Origin: Bradyrhizobium sp. WSM471 | GTDB taxonomy: Bacteria; Pseudomonadota; Alphaproteobacteria; Rhizobiales; Xanthobacteraceae | DNA length: 64,000 nucleotides | Reading direction: 5' to 3' | Assembly (NCBI RefSeq): GCF_000244915.1 | Contig: NZ_CM001442.1 | Coordinates: 1,240,001-1,304,000, forward strand | Part shown: piece after piece, positions 9,895 to 19,316 of the stretch | Layout: every line of letters starts with the position of its first letter | Numbering within the stretch: position 1 is the stretch's first letter | The notes under the pieces: generated by a model | Told to the model about the DNA's origin: nothing | Databases searched by the model: none | What the model saw: only the letters and a program-made list of their open reading frames with translations | Made by a program: the position numbers and the translations under genes

Positions 9895-11078
9895 CCGACG
9901 CCGTCATCGTTTCCACCGCCCGCACCCCGATCGGCAAGGCCTATCGCGGCGCGCTCAACGCCACCGAGGGCGCAACCCTGCTCGGCCACGCCATCGGCGA
10001 AGCCGTCGCGCGCGCCAAGGTCGACCCCAGGGAGGTCGAGGACGTCGTGATGGGCGCAGCGCTCCAGCAGGGCGCGACCGGCGGCAACATCGCGCGCAAG
10101 GCGCTGCTCCGTGCCGGTCTCCCCGTCACCGTCGCCGGCACCACCATCGACCGGCAATGCGCCTCGGGCCTGCAGGCAATCGCGCTCGCCGCACGTTCGG
10201 TGATTTTCGACGGCGTCGAGATCGCGGTCGGCGGTGGCGGCGAGTCCATCTCGCTGGTGCAGAACGACAAGATGAACGGCTTCCATGCGCAGGACCCGGC
10301 GCTGCTCGAGATCAAGGGCGAGGTCTACATGCCCATGATCGACACCGCCGAAATCGTGGCCAAGCGCTACGGCATCTCGCGCGAGAAACAGGACGAATAT
10401 TCGCTCGAGAGCCAGCGCCGCACGGCTGCGGCCCAGCAGGGCGGCAAGTTCAGGGACGAACTCGCGCCGATCACCACAAAGATGGCGGTGACCGACAAGG
10501 CGACCGGTGCGGTCTCGTTCAAGGACGTCACGCTGTCGCAGGACGAGGGCCCGCGCCCCGAGACCACCGCTGAAGGTCTCGCCGGCCTCAAGGCCGTGCG
10601 CGGCGACGGTTTTTCGGTCACCGCCGGCAATGCCAGCCAGCTTTCGGACGGGGCTAGCGCCTCCGTGATCATGAGCGACAAGGAAGCGGCAAAGCGCGGG
10701 CTGAACCCGCTCGGCATCTTCCGCGGCTTCGTCTCCGCCGGCTGCGAGCCGGACGAGATGGGCATCGGCCCGGTGTTCGCCGTGCCGCGCCTGCTCAAGC
10801 GTCATGGCCTGACCGTCGACGACATCGGCCTGTGGGAGCTGAACGAAGCCTTCGCGGTGCAGGTGCTGTATTGCCGCGACAAGCTGGGCATCGACCCCGA
10901 CAAGATCAACGTCGACGGCGGCGCGATTGCGGTGGGCCATCCCTACGGCATGTCGGGCGCGCGCCTCACCGGCCACGCTCTGATCGAAGGCCGCCGCCGC
11001 AAGGCGAAGTACGCGGTCGTCACCATGTGCGTCGGCGGCGGCATGGGCGCGGCGGGGCTTTTTGAGGTGTTGCAGTAA
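9891..11078 (+). CDS. pimB: Acetyl-CoA acyltransferase (thiolase), PimB-type
   Basis: Cleaves 3-ketoacyl-CoA with CoA to release acetyl-CoA, the last step of each beta-oxidation turn. The 395-residue protein carries the acyl-enzyme cysteine in [10 protein letters not shown] (Cys90). It also has NEAFAVQ, the histidine in [16 protein letters not shown] and the second active-site cysteine in [10 protein letters not shown]. The start is TTG at 9891, overlapping the pimA stop (TTGA), with AGGAG seven bases before it. No ATG gives a better N-terminus, since [15 protein letters not shown] is the usual thiolase opening. Degradative thiolase is favoured over biosynthetic acetoacetyl-CoA thiolase by context. 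Confidence 0.93.
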   Translation: MTDAVIVSTARTPIGKAYRGALNATEGATLLGHAIGEAVARAKVDPREVEDVVMGAALQQGATGGNIARKALLRAGLPVTVAGTTIDRQCASGLQAIALAARSVIFDGVEIAVGGGGESISLVQNDKMNGFHAQDPALLEIKGEVYMPMIDTAEIVAKRYGISREKQDEYSLESQRRTAAAQQGGKFRDELAPITTKMAVTDKATGAVSFKDVTLSQDEGPRPETTAEGLAGLKAVRGDGFSVTAGNASQLSDGASASVIMSDKEAAKRGLNPLGIFRGFVSAGCEPDEMGIGPVFAVPRLLKRHGLTVDDIGLWELNEAFAVQVLYCRDKLGIDPDKINVDGGAIAVGHPYGMSGARLTGHALIEGRRRKAKYAVVTMCVGGGMGAAGLFEVLQ

Positions 11079-11080
11079 CC

Positions 11081-11200
11081 GTCGTCCCGGCGAAGGCCGG
11101 GGCCCATACGCCGCAGCAGGCGTTTGGGGCGCAGACAATAATGGCCTGTGCAAGACAACAAAGGGTTGTGGTTATGGGTCCCGGCCTTCGCCGGGACGAC
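11081..11200. repeat. Intergenic inverted repeat (GTCGTCCCGGCGAAGGCCGGG family)
   Basis: Ends GTCGTCCCGGCGAAGGCCGG and CCGGCCTTCGCCGGGACGAC are perfect reverse complements of 20 bases enclosing about 80 bases. It sits between pimB and pimC. Related elements occur at 13695, 16431 and 20430. Confidence 0.85.
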
Positions 11201-11217
11201 AAGGGTAGGAGGATCCG

Positions 11218-12408
11218 ATGGATCTCGCATTCACGAAAGAAGAGCAGGCGTTTCGCGAGGAAGTGCGGTCATTCTTCCGCGACAACGTGCCGCCGGATAC
11301 GCGGCGCAAGCTGGTCGAGGGCCGCCACCTCTCGAAGGACGAGATGGTGACGTGGTGGCGCATCCTCAACAAGAAGGGCTGGGGCGTCAGCCACTGGCCG
11401 AAGCAATATGGCGGCACCGGCTGGACCTCCGTGCAGCACTACATCTTCAACGAGGAGCTGCAGTCCTATCCGGCGCCGCAGCCGCTCGCCTTCGGCGTCA
11501 GCATGGTCGGTCCTGTCATCTACACCTTCGGCAATGAAGAGCAGAAGAAGCAGTATCTGCCCCGCATCGCCAATGTCGACGATTGGTGGTGCCAGGGTTT
11601 TTCCGAGCCCGGCTCCGGCTCCGACCTCGCCTCGCTCAAGACCAAGGCCGAGCGCAAGGGCGACAAGTGGATCATCAACGGCCAGAAGACCTGGACGACG
11701 CTCGCCCAGCACGCCGACATGATCTTCTGCCTGTGCCGCACCGATGCGACCGCCAAGAAGCAGATGGGCATCTCCTTCATCGTGTTCTCGATGAAGTCGA
11801 AGGGCGTCACCGTGCGCCCGATCCAGACCATCGACGGCGGCGTCGAGGTCAACGAAGTCTTCTTCGACGACGTCGAAGTGCCCTACGAGAACCTGATCGG
11901 CGAGGAGAACAAGGGCTGGGACTACGCGAAATTCCTGCTCGGTAATGAGCGCACCGGCATCGCCCGGGTCGGCGTCTCCAAGGAGCGGCTGCGCCGCATC
12001 CGCGATCTGGCCGGTAAGGTCGAATCCGGCGGCAAGCCGATCATCCAGGACGCGGCCTTCCGTGACAAGCTTGCGGCCTGCGAGATCGAGCTCAAGGCGC
12101 TCGAGCTGACGCAGCTCCGCGTCGTCGCCGACGAAGGCAAGCATGGCAAGGGCAAGCCCAATCCGGCTTCCTCCGTGCTGAAGATCAAGGGCTCCGAGAT
12201 CCAGCAGACCACCACCGAGCTGCTGATGGAGGTGATCGGTCCGTTCGCAGCACCTTATGACGTGCACGGCGATGACGGCTCGAACGAAGCCATGGACTGG
12301 ACCGCCCAGATCGCGCCGAGCTATTTCAACAACCGCAAGGTCTCGATCTACGGCGGCTCCAACGAGATCCAGCGCAACATCATCGCCAAGGCGGTGCTGG
12401 GGCTTTGA
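11218..12408 (+). CDS. pimC: Acyl-CoA dehydrogenase, PimC-type (pimeloyl-CoA dehydrogenase large subunit)
   Basis: FAD-dependent oxidation of an acyl-CoA to the 2,3-enoyl-CoA, here probably as a heteromer with the pimD product. The 396-residue protein opens with the alpha-helical domain MDLAFTKEEQAFREEVRSF. It has the flavin-binding middle CQGFSEPGSGSDLASLKTKA and NGQKTWTTLAQHADM, and the C-terminal YGGSNEIQRNIIAKAVLGL that closes over FAD. The ATG at 11218 follows AGGAGG. Pairing of two different ACAD subunits in adjacent genes is the pimCD pattern. The electron acceptor would be ETF, which is not encoded here. Confidence 0.9.
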   Translation: MDLAFTKEEQAFREEVRSFFRDNVPPDTRRKLVEGRHLSKDEMVTWWRILNKKGWGVSHWPKQYGGTGWTSVQHYIFNEELQSYPAPQPLAFGVSMVGPVIYTFGNEEQKKQYLPRIANVDDWWCQGFSEPGSGSDLASLKTKAERKGDKWIINGQKTWTTLAQHADMIFCLCRTDATAKKQMGISFIVFSMKSKGVTVRPIQTIDGGVEVNEVFFDDVEVPYENLIGEENKGWDYAKFLLGNERTGIARVGVSKERLRRIRDLAGKVESGGKPIIQDAAFRDKLAACEIELKALELTQLRVVADEGKHGKGKPNPASSVLKIKGSEIQQTTTELLMEVIGPFAAPYDVHGDDGSNEAMDWTAQIAPSYFNNRKVSIYGGSNEIQRNIIAKAVLGL

Positions 12409-12433
12409 TCGTACACTATCAACACGCACTCAC

Positions 12434-12515
12434 CGTCATGGCCGGGCTTGACCCGGCCATCCACGCCTAGCGCCACGAAAGAACGTGGATGTCCGGCACA
12501 AGGCCGGGCATGACG
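12434..12515. repeat. Intergenic inverted repeat (CGTCATGGCCGGGCTT family)
   Basis: The left end CGTCATGGCCGGGCTT and right end AAGGCCGGGCATGACG are near-perfect reverse complements (14 of 16). An inner pair, CCACG and CGTGG, strengthens the fold. It lies in the pimC-pimD gap. Confidence 0.8.
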
Positions 12516-12540
12516 ACATCGATACCGGAGAGCAAAGAAC

Positions 12541-13683
12541 ATGGATTTTGATCTGAACGAGGAGCAACGGCTTCTCAAGGAAAGCATCGACGGCCTCTTG
12601 ACCGATTCCTATGATTTCGAGAGCCGCAAGAAGTACATGAAGGAGAAGGGCGGCTGGAGCAAAGCGGTCTGGGGCAAGCTCGCAGAGCAGGGACTGCTCG
12701 GTCTGCCCTTCGCGGAGGCCGATGGCGGCTTCGGCGGCGGCGGCGTCGAGACCATGATCGTGATGGAGGCGCTCGGCAAGGCACTGGTGCTCGAGCCTTA
12801 TCTCGCAACCGTCGTGATCGGCGGCGGCTTCCTGCGCCATGCGGGCAGCGATGCGCAGAAGGCCGCGCATGTGCCCGGCATCGTCGACGGCAGCAAGACG
12901 CTCGCCTTTGCCCAGCTCGAGAAGAACTCGCGCTACGATCTCTTCGACGTCACCACGACGGCGAAGAAGAAGGGTGAGGGTTGGGTCATCGACGGCGAGA
13001 AGTTCGTCGTGCTCAACGGCGAGAACGCAGACACCCTCATCGTGACCGCGCGCACCAAGGGCGAGCGCCGCGACAAGACCGGCATCGGCGTGTTCCTGGT
13101 GCCGGCCGATGCCAAGGGCGTCGCCAAGAAGTCGTATCCGACCCAGGACGGCCTGCACGCCGCCGACATCACCTTCACCGGCGTCGAAATCGGTGCCGAT
13201 GCCGTGCTCGGCAATCCCGACGACTCGCTCGGGCTGATCGAGCGTGTGGTCGACGAAGCCCGCATCGCGCTTTGCGCCGAAGCGGTCGGCCTGATGGACG
13301 AGTCTCTGAAGACAACAGTCGAGTACATCAAGACGCGCAAGCAGTTCGGCGTGCCGATCGGCTCGTTCCAGTCGCTGCAGCACCGCGCCTCCGACATGTT
13401 CGTCGCCGCCGAGCAGGCGCGATCGATGTCGATGTTCGCGACCATGGCTGTTGATTTCGAGGACGCCAAGGAGCGCAGCAACGCCGTTGCCGCGGCCAAG
13501 GTGCAGATCGGCAAGTCGCTGAAGTTCGTGGGACAGCAGGCGATCCAGCTCCACGGCGGCATCGGCATGACCATGGAGGCGAAGATCGGCCACTATTTCA
13601 AGCGCCTGACCATGATCGAGAACTCGTTCGGCGACACCGACTACCACCAGCGCCGCGTGGCGGACGGTGGCGGGTTGATCTAG
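12541..13683 (+). CDS. pimD: Acyl-CoA dehydrogenase, PimD-type (pimeloyl-CoA dehydrogenase small subunit)
   Basis: Partner of the pimC product in flavin-dependent dehydrogenation of dicarboxyl-CoA. The 380 residues cover the N-terminal helical domain (MDFDLNEEQRLLKESIDGLL), a shorter and more diverged middle beta-domain (AFAQLEKNSRYDLFDVTT), and the C-terminal four-helix domain with KTRKQFGVPIGSFQSLQHRA and IQLHGGIGMTMEAKIGHYFK. The ATG is 132 bases after pimC, with a GGAG about 12 bases upstream (CGGAGAGCAAAGAACATG). The family name rests on size, the diverged middle domain and operon position. A generic ACAD call is certain. Confidence 0.88.
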   Translation: MDFDLNEEQRLLKESIDGLLTDSYDFESRKKYMKEKGGWSKAVWGKLAEQGLLGLPFAEADGGFGGGGVETMIVMEALGKALVLEPYLATVVIGGGFLRHAGSDAQKAAHVPGIVDGSKTLAFAQLEKNSRYDLFDVTTTAKKKGEGWVIDGEKFVVLNGENADTLIVTARTKGERRDKTGIGVFLVPADAKGVAKKSYPTQDGLHAADITFTGVEIGADAVLGNPDDSLGLIERVVDEARIALCAEAVGLMDESLKTTVEYIKTRKQFGVPIGSFQSLQHRASDMFVAAEQARSMSMFATMAVDFEDAKERSNAVAAAKVQIGKSLKFVGQQAIQLHGGIGMTMEAKIGHYFKRLTMIENSFGDTDYHQRRVADGGGLI

Positions 13684-13694
13684 CCGCGGCAGCT

Positions 13695-13797
13695 GTCGTC
13701 CCCCGCGAAAGCGAGGGATCCAGTACGCCGCGGCTTCTCGGTTCTAGCCGCGCCGTCTCTGGAATACGGGATCGCCCGGTCAAGCCGGGCGATGACG
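13695..13797. repeat. Composite intergenic repeat
   Basis: Begins like the GTCGTCCC family (GTCGTCCCCCGCGAAAGCGAGGG) but ends like the other family (CGCCCGGTCAAGCCGGGCGATGACG). Each end forms its own small hairpin. It looks like a hybrid of two repeat families and fills the pimD-SDR gap. Confidence 0.65.
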
Positions 13798-13829
13798 TCT
13801 GAATGAGTGGCCTCAACGGAGCAACAAGA

Positions 13830-14603
13830 ATGAAAAACACCCCGTTCGATCTCACCGGCAAGGTCGCCGTGGTCACCGGCTCCAGCCGTGGCATCGGCCG
13901 CTCCTCCGCCGAGCTGCTCGCAAAGCTCGGCGCCAAAGTGGTGGTCTCCTCGCGCAAGGCCGACGCCTGCCAGGACGTCGCCGACGGCATCAAGGCGGCC
14001 GGTGGTGACGCCACCGTCATCCCCTGCAACATCGCGCGCAAGCAGGAGGTCGAGGCGCTGATCGCGGGTGCGACCAAGCACTACGGCAAGATCGATATCC
14101 TCGTCTGCAACGCCGCGGTGAATCCGTATTACGGCCCGCTGCTCGACATCACCGACGAGGCCTTCGACAAGATCATGGGCAGCAACGTCAAGAGCAACAT
14201 CTGGCTTTCCGCGCTGGCGATCCCGCAGATGGCTGAGCGCGGCAACGGCTCCGTCGTCATCATCTCCTCGATCGGGGGCTTGCGCGGCTCGACCGTGATC
14301 GGCGCCTACGGCATCTCCAAGGCCGCCGATTTCGCGCTGTGTCGTTCGCTCGCCGGCGAATGGGGCCCGAAAGGCGTTCGCGTCAATTGCATCGCGCCCG
14401 GCCTCGTCAAGACCGACTTCGCCCGCGCGCTGTGGGAGGACGAAGCGAATCTGAAACGCCGCACCGCAACCACCCCACTTCGCCGCATCGGCGAACCCGA
14501 CGAAATCGCAGGCGCGGTCGCCTACCTCGCCTCCGATGCGTCGAGCTTCATGACGGGACAAACGATCGTCATCGACGGTGGCGTGACCACGGCGGCGCCG
14601 TAA
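13830..14603 (+). CDS. Short-chain dehydrogenase/reductase (SDR family)
   Basis: NAD(P)-dependent oxidoreductase of 257 residues at the sixth position of the pim-like operon. It has the classical glycine motif TGSSRGIG (residues 16-23), NAAVNP, the catalytic serine in IISSIGGLRGS, the Tyr and Lys of AYGISKAADFAL, and CIAPGLVKTDFA after the active site. I start at ATG 13830, with GGAG eight bases upstream. A second ATG at 13803 would add nine residues without an RBS. Likely reactions are 3-hydroxyacyl-CoA or ring-hydroxyl oxidation in the same pathway, but the substrate is not readable. It is separated from pimD by a repeat and may still be co-transcribed. Confidence 0.88.
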   Translation: MKNTPFDLTGKVAVVTGSSRGIGRSSAELLAKLGAKVVVSSRKADACQDVADGIKAAGGDATVIPCNIARKQEVEALIAGATKHYGKIDILVCNAAVNPYYGPLLDITDEAFDKIMGSNVKSNIWLSALAIPQMAERGNGSVVIISSIGGLRGSTVIGAYGISKAADFALCRSLAGEWGPKGVRVNCIAPGLVKTDFARALWEDEANLKRRTATTPLRRIGEPDEIAGAVAYLASDASSFMTGQTIVIDGGVTTAAP

Positions 14604-14644
14604 CTCCTGCTCTACTTTAATTGTACGCCGGGCGCGTTTCACTT

Positions 14645-14715
14645 ATCCTCCGCCGGAGGGGGAGGGTCGCTTCGCTGCATGCGAGCCCACCCTGCCCCTC
14701 CAGGGGAGGGTGGGA
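14645..14715. repeat. Intergenic G/C-run palindrome
   Basis: Two adjacent hairpins, CCTCCGCCGGAGG and CCCACCCTGCCCCT/AGGGGAGGGTGGG (one bulge), lie between the SDR gene and glpK. They are related to the repeat at 8047-8155. They could act as a transcription or mRNA-processing barrier, which would make glpK a separate unit. Confidence 0.65.
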
Positions 14716-14825
14716 GGACAGCCGTCTTGACCTTCCCGCCCCAATCCGCTCCCTTTGAGCCGACACAATCTCCCATCACCGGACAACGCCGGGACAGCGC
14801 CAAAGAAACCCCAAGGTTCGCCGCC

Positions 14826-16331
14826 ATGTCTTTCGTCCTCGCCATCGACCAGGGCACCACCTCCTCGCGCGCGATCGTGTTTCGCGGCGACATTTCCATT
14901 GCGGCGAAGGCGCAAGCCGAGTTTCCGCAGCATTTCCCCGCCTCGGGCTGGGTCGAGCACGAGCCCGAGGACATCTGGACATCGACCGTGACGGTCTGCC
15001 GCGAGGCGATCGCGCAGGCGGGCATCGGGCCCAAGGACATCGCCGCGATCGGCATCACCAACCAGCGCGAGACCACCGTCGTGTGGGACCGCGCCACCGG
15101 GCAGGCCGTGCACCGCGCCATCGTCTGGCAGGACCGCCGCACCGCTGACATCTGCGCGAAACTGAAAGCCGACGGCCGCGAGCCCGTGATCTCGCAGAAG
15201 ACCGGCCTGATCATCGATCCCTATTTCTCCGGCACCAAGGTCGCCTGGATTCTCGACCACGTCCCCGGCGCCCGGGCGCGTGCCGCGCGCGGCGAATTGA
15301 TGTTCGGCACCGTCGATTGCTATCTGCTGTGGCGCCTCACCGGCGGCAAGGTGCACGCCACCGACGCCACCAACGCCTCGCGCACGCTGCTGTTCAACAT
15401 CCACACCGGCCAGTGGGACGACGAGCTCTTGGAGATCATCGGCGTGCCGCGCTCGATGCTGCCCGAGGTGAAGGATTCCTCCGCCCGCTTCGGCGAGAGC
15501 ACGCCGGACCTGTTCGGCGGCGCCATTGCGATCTCCGGCATCGCCGGCGACCAGCAGGCCGCGACCATCGGCCAGGCCTGCTTTCGTCCGGGCATGATGA
15601 AATCCACCTACGGCACCGGCTGCTTCGCCCTGCTCAACACCGGCACCACGCCGGTGGCCTCGAAGAACAAGCTGCTCACCACCATCGCTTACCAGCTCGG
15701 TGGCAAACGCACCTACGCGCTCGAAGGTTCGATCTTCGTCGCGGGCTCGGCAGTGCAGTGGCTGCGCGACGGCCTCGGCATCATCAAGCACGCCGCCGAG
15801 ACCGGACCTCTTGCCGATCAGTCGGACACCATGCAGAGCGTCTATCTCGTCCCGGCCTTCGTCGGCATGGGCGCGCCCTACTGGAATCCGCGCGTGCGCG
15901 GCGCGCTGTTCGGCCTCACCCGCAACACCGGCCCGGCCGAGCTTGCCCACGCCGCGCTCGAAAGCGTCTGCTACCAGACCTTTGACTTGTGGGCCGCGAT
16001 GCGCGCGGACTGGCCGAGCTCGGAAACCGCCAGCGTCGTGCTGCGCGTCGACGGCGGCATGACCGCCTCGGACTGGACCATGCAGCGCCTCGCCGATTTG
16101 TTGGACGCACCGGTCGACCGCCCCGTGATCCAGGAGACCACCGCGTTAGGTGCCGCCTATCTCGCCGGTCTCCAGGCCGGCGTCTATCCCGAACCAACAA
16201 AATTCGCCGACAACTGGCGCCTCGAGCACCGCTTCAAGCCCAACATGAGCCAGGCGACGCGCGAGCGGAAGCTGGCGGGCTGGACGAGGGCAGTGAAGGG
16301 CGTGCTCGCGAGCGACGAGGGGGAGGGGTAG
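14826..16331 (+). CDS. glpK: Glycerol kinase
   Basis: Phosphorylates glycerol to sn-glycerol 3-phosphate with ATP in the cytoplasm. The 501-residue length is normal. Landmarks are the phosphate-1 motif [14 protein letters not shown] at the N-terminus, [23 protein letters not shown] and [14 protein letters not shown]. The FGGY signatures follow as [16 protein letters not shown] and [14 protein letters not shown], then [13 protein letters not shown]. The frame is open from 14679, but the conserved protein begins at ATG 14826. No glpF, glpD or glpR lies next to it, so it looks like a lone gene. Only a weak AAGG lies upstream of the start. Confidence 0.96.
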   Translation: MSFVLAIDQGTTSSRAIVFRGDISIAAKAQAEFPQHFPASGWVEHEPEDIWTSTVTVCREAIAQAGIGPKDIAAIGITNQRETTVVWDRATGQAVHRAIVWQDRRTADICAKLKADGREPVISQKTGLIIDPYFSGTKVAWILDHVPGARARAARGELMFGTVDCYLLWRLTGGKVHATDATNASRTLLFNIHTGQWDDELLEIIGVPRSMLPEVKDSSARFGESTPDLFGGAIAISGIAGDQQAATIGQACFRPGMMKSTYGTGCFALLNTGTTPVASKNKLLTTIAYQLGGKRTYALEGSIFVAGSAVQWLRDGLGIIKHAAETGPLADQSDTMQSVYLVPAFVGMGAPYWNPRVRGALFGLTRNTGPAELAHAALESVCYQTFDLWAAMRADWPSSETASVVLRVDGGMTASDWTMQRLADLLDAPVDRPVIQETTALGAAYLAGLQAGVYPEPTKFADNWRLEHRFKPNMSQATRERKLAGWTRAVKGVLASDEGEG

Positions 16332-16430
16332 GCCGTCTCGTAGCCCGGATGGAGCGCAGCGAAATCCGGGGTTCTCTGGAAGCGATTACCCTGACGCCGT
16401 GGTGAATGAAGCCTATCCACAAACTCCGCC

Positions 16431-16553
16431 GTCGTCCTGGCGAAAGCCAGGACCCATAACCACCGAGCTAAATTGCCTTGGACCGCTGGCGGCCTCAGCC
16501 TGCCGCGACAGCGACCAGCTGTGGTTATCGGTCCTGGCTTTCGCCAGGACGAC
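16431..16553. repeat. Intergenic inverted repeat with 33-bp arms
   Basis: The left arm starts GTCGTCCTGGCGAAAGCCAG and runs to CATAACCAC. The right arm starts GTGGTTATCGG and ends GCCAGGACGAC. The arms match over 33 bases with one mismatch, around about 57 unpaired bases. This is the best-preserved member of the GTCGTCC family in the window. Confidence 0.9.
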
Positions 16554-16596
16554 CCGGAATGTGTGGCCGGCGCTCAGCTTCAAAGGGACGCATCCC

Positions 16597-17202
16597 ATGA
16601 TCCTCCCCGACGGTTATTCCGACATCTCCGCCGGCAAGATCGCTGCCGTCGTCACCCATCTCGAGATGACAGCGACGCCTGCGCGCCGCAACGATCCGCC
16701 TGACGCTCCATCAGGTCCTCGGATCCTGCGCAAGGTCGATACCCCCGCGCTGCATTGGTATCGCGATCTCCATCGCCGCGTCGGTGAGGAGTGGTTATGG
16801 TTTTCGCGGGCGCGCATGAACGACCCGGAGCTCGCCGCAATTATCCACGCACCGGGCGTCGAGGTCTATGCACTGGTCGTGGACGGCCACGATGAAGGCC
16901 TGCTGGAGCTGGACTTTCGCGAGGACGGCCAGTGCGAGCTCGTGTATTTCGGTGTCACCGCAAAGCTGATCGGCAGCGGTGCCGCCCGCTTCATGATGAA
17001 CCGTGCACTTGAGCTCGCATGGTCCCGCGACCTGTCCCGCGTCTGGGTGCACACCTGCACCTTCGATCATCCGTCCGCCGTGGCGTTCTACCAGCGCTCC
17101 GGCTTCCGTCCGTTCCACCGCCAGATCGAGGTCGCCGACGACCCGCGCCTCGACGGCACGCTGCCCCGGACGGCGGCGAAGCATGTGCCGATCATCGAAT
17201 AG
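16597..17202 (+). CDS. GNAT-family N-acetyltransferase
   Basis: Probable acetyl-CoA-dependent N-acyltransferase of 201 residues. The GNAT core lies in the C-terminal half: acceptor strand EVYALVVDGHDEGLLELDF, then the acetyl-CoA loop region VTAKLIGSGAARFMMNRALE and strand 5 with VWVHTCTFDHPSAVAFYQRS, the usual motif B that ends in a Y-R-S-GF turn. I chose ATG 16597, which has AAAGGG before it. The frame extends upstream through the repeat element, which is not coding. The substrate is unknown, and nothing nearby points to one. Confidence 0.85.
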   Translation: MILPDGYSDISAGKIAAVVTHLEMTATPARRNDPPDAPSGPRILRKVDTPALHWYRDLHRRVGEEWLWFSRARMNDPELAAIIHAPGVEVYALVVDGHDEGLLELDFREDGQCELVYFGVTAKLIGSGAARFMMNRALELAWSRDLSRVWVHTCTFDHPSAVAFYQRSGFRPFHRQIEVADDPRLDGTLPRTAAKHVPIIE

Positions 17203-17221
17203 TGCGTAGCTGCCTCCTACC

Positions 17222-17308
17222 CGTCATTGCGAGGCGCCCTTGCGACGAAGCAATCCAGTCTGTTTCCGCCGAGAGATACTGGATTGCTTCGCTGCGCTCG
17301 CAATGACG
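17222..17308. repeat. Intergenic repeat (CGTCATTGCGAGCG/CGCTCGCAATGACG family)
   Basis: Starts CGTCATTGCGAG and ends CTCGCAATGACG, with internal GAAGCAATCCAG and CTGGATTGCTTC forming a second inverted pair. It sits between convergent genes (GNAT and dehydratase). A second copy is at 20585-20664. Confidence 0.85.
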
Positions 17309-17368
17309 GAGCGTGGCGCCGTCGTCGCCTTTCATTCGGGCTACGCGCTCCCGATCATGCGAAGCTCG

Positions 17369-18316
17369 CTAGCTGTTGAAATTGACCGCGTTGGTGTTCG
17401 CCCCGCAAACCAGCACCGCGACCCGCTCGCCGGGTGCCGGACGATAGCGACCGGAGAGCAAGGCGGCAAATGCCGCTGCGCCGCCGGGCTCGGCCACCAG
17501 GCGCAGGCTCGACCACAACGCTGCCTGCGCCTGCCTGATCGCATCGTCGGCGACCAGCACGACCTTTTCGACATGGGCCCGCGCAATCGGAAACATCAAT
17601 TGTCCGACACGTCGCGGGGCAAGACTGTCGGCGGCGATGCCGCCCGCCGGCGCATCGATCGGCGCGCCCGCCGCGAAGGCGGCGTGAAGCGTTGGCGATT
17701 GCTCCGGCTCGACCGCGACGATGCGCGTCCTGCCGGCACTCCAGGCCGCCATGCCACCGATCAGGCCGCCGCCGCCGACTGCAACCAGCACCGTGTCGAT
17801 ACCCGGTGCATCCTGCTCCAGCTCCATTCCGACGCTGCCCTGACCGAGCAAGGTCTCGACCTGATCGTAGGCATGCACGGCCATGGCGCCGGTCTGCGCG
17901 ACATGGGTTTCGCTCGCGGCGAGCGCGTCGGCATAGCGGCTGCCCGCAATCACGAGTTTCGCGCCATAGCCCCTGATCCGCTCGGCCTTGGCCGGCGAGG
18001 TGATGTCGGGCACGAAGATCGTGGCAGGAGCGCCGAGCCGCTGCGCCGCATAAGCTACCGCCGCGCCGTGATTGCCGCCCGATGCGGCGACGACACCGGT
18101 CTCCGGCAGCTGCCGCAACAGCAGGTTGGCGAAGGCGCCGCGCGCCTTGAACGATCCGGAATGCTGCAGCATCTCGAGCTTGAAAATGACGGGTGAAGCC
18201 GGCAGGCCGAAATCGGAGAGATCGGCCTGGAGGAGTGGCGTGCGCCGTATGTGCGGACGGATGACGGCCTCAGTCGCCGCGATCCGCTCCCGATTGATGT
18301 CCATTGTTGCTGTCAT
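17369..18316 (-). CDS. Threonine/serine dehydratase-like PLP enzyme (fold type II)
   Basis: PLP-dependent beta-elimination of a hydroxyamino acid such as threonine or serine to a 2-oxo acid and ammonia. The 315-residue protein has the PLP lysine in SGSFKARGA (near 54), the ASGGNHGAAVAYAA phosphate/substrate loop, and the tetraglycine PLP-phosphate loop GGGGLIGG. It lacks the C-terminal ACT-like regulatory domain of IlvA, so it resembles catabolic or short dehydratases. ATG 18316 has AAGGAC upstream. ATG 18304 is a possible internal alternative, and the open frame to 18472 is not supported. It is divergent from the GST gene across 154 bases. Confidence 0.87.
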   Translation of the reverse strand: MTATMDINRERIAATEAVIRPHIRRTPLLQADLSDFGLPASPVIFKLEMLQHSGSFKARGAFANLLLRQLPETGVVAASGGNHGAAVAYAAQRLGAPATIFVPDITSPAKAERIRGYGAKLVIAGSRYADALAASETHVAQTGAMAVHAYDQVETLLGQGSVGMELEQDAPGIDTVLVAVGGGGLIGGMAAWSAGRTRIVAVEPEQSPTLHAAFAAGAPIDAPAGGIAADSLAPRRVGQLMFPIARAHVEKVVLVADDAIRQAQAALWSSLRLVAEPGGAAAFAALLSGRYRPAPGERVAVLVCGANTNAVNFNS

Positions 18317-18470
18317 GATGCCGTCCTTGATAGCGCATCCGGCAGACGCTGTCGCGGCGTCGTTGCATCCGGCGCAATGCTCCGCTTCCATGATTTTGCT
18401 TGCGCCACTGCGGCCTTGCCGTGGAAACTGATCCGCCCTGCCTCGTCCAAAAGCCAGAAGAGCGCAAACC

Positions 18471-19100
18471 ATGTTCCTGATCGGCCAATACGACTCCCCC
18501 TTCGTCCGCCGTGTCGCGATCGCGCTGCGGCTTTACGGCCTCGCCTTCGAGCACAAGCCGTGGTCGACCTTCGGCGATGCCGCGAAGATCGCGCCATATA
18601 ACCCGCTGCGACGCGTGCCGACGCTGGTGCTCGACGACGGCGAGGCGCTGATCGAGAGCACGGTCATCCTCGATTATCTCGACGAATTGGTAGGGCCGGA
18701 GAAGGCGATGCTGCCGCGCTCCGGCGCCGAGCGCCGGCATCATTTGCGCATCTGCGCGCTCGCTTCCGGCCTTGGCGACAAGTCGGTCAGCCTGCTCTAC
18801 GAGCGCGTGTTGCGAAAGGAGCAGCTTGCGCTGTGGGTCGAGCGCTGCGAGGCGCAGATCGCGGACGTGCTGAAAGCGCTGGAGGCCGAGCGCGCCAAGG
18901 TGACCACGCCTTACTGGCTGGGCGAGCGCATCGGTCACGCCGACATTGTGGTCGCCTGCGTCGTCCGCTTCACCCGCGAGGCGCACCCTCAATTGTTCGA
19001 GCCGTCGCGGTATCCGGCGCTGTCGGCGCACGCCGACGCCTGCGAGGCGCTGGCGCCGTTCAAGGAGATCGTGCAACCGCTGGCACCACCGAAGGGGTGA
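18471..19100 (+). CDS. Glutathione S-transferase family protein
   Basis: Soluble protein of 209 residues with an N-terminal thioredoxin-like domain (residues 1-~80). This includes YDSPFVRRVAIAL, where other classes have the catalytic Ser or Cys, then the cis-proline region RRVPTLVLDDG and the glutathione-contacting LIESTVILDYLDE. The helical C-terminal domain follows with the conserved fold motif GERIGHADIVVAC. It may conjugate or reduce small electrophiles with glutathione. The divergent dehydratase shares the promoter region 18317-18470, but no pathway link is evident. The role is not determinable from sequence. Confidence 0.9.
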   Translation: MFLIGQYDSPFVRRVAIALRLYGLAFEHKPWSTFGDAAKIAPYNPLRRVPTLVLDDGEALIESTVILDYLDELVGPEKAMLPRSGAERRHHLRICALASGLGDKSVSLLYERVLRKEQLALWVERCEAQIADVLKALEAERAKVTTPYWLGERIGHADIVVACVVRFTREAHPQLFEPSRYPALSAHADACEALAPFKEIVQPLAPPKG

Positions 19101-19316
19101 GGCTTTTTCAGGCTCTCCCGCAATTGCAGAGGATTTCACGAGGACCGCGCGGCTTGCTCCGCCTCTCCCGCTTGCGGGAGAGGCCGACGCGCCCCGGGCG
19201 ATGCGCAGCATCGTCCCGCGCGCGGCGGGTGAGGGCTCTCACGACCCAGGGACTTCCTCCGCAATTCTCGACAATCCCGACGCGGAGAGACCCCCACGCG
19301 TTGCCGCAGGGCGCCG

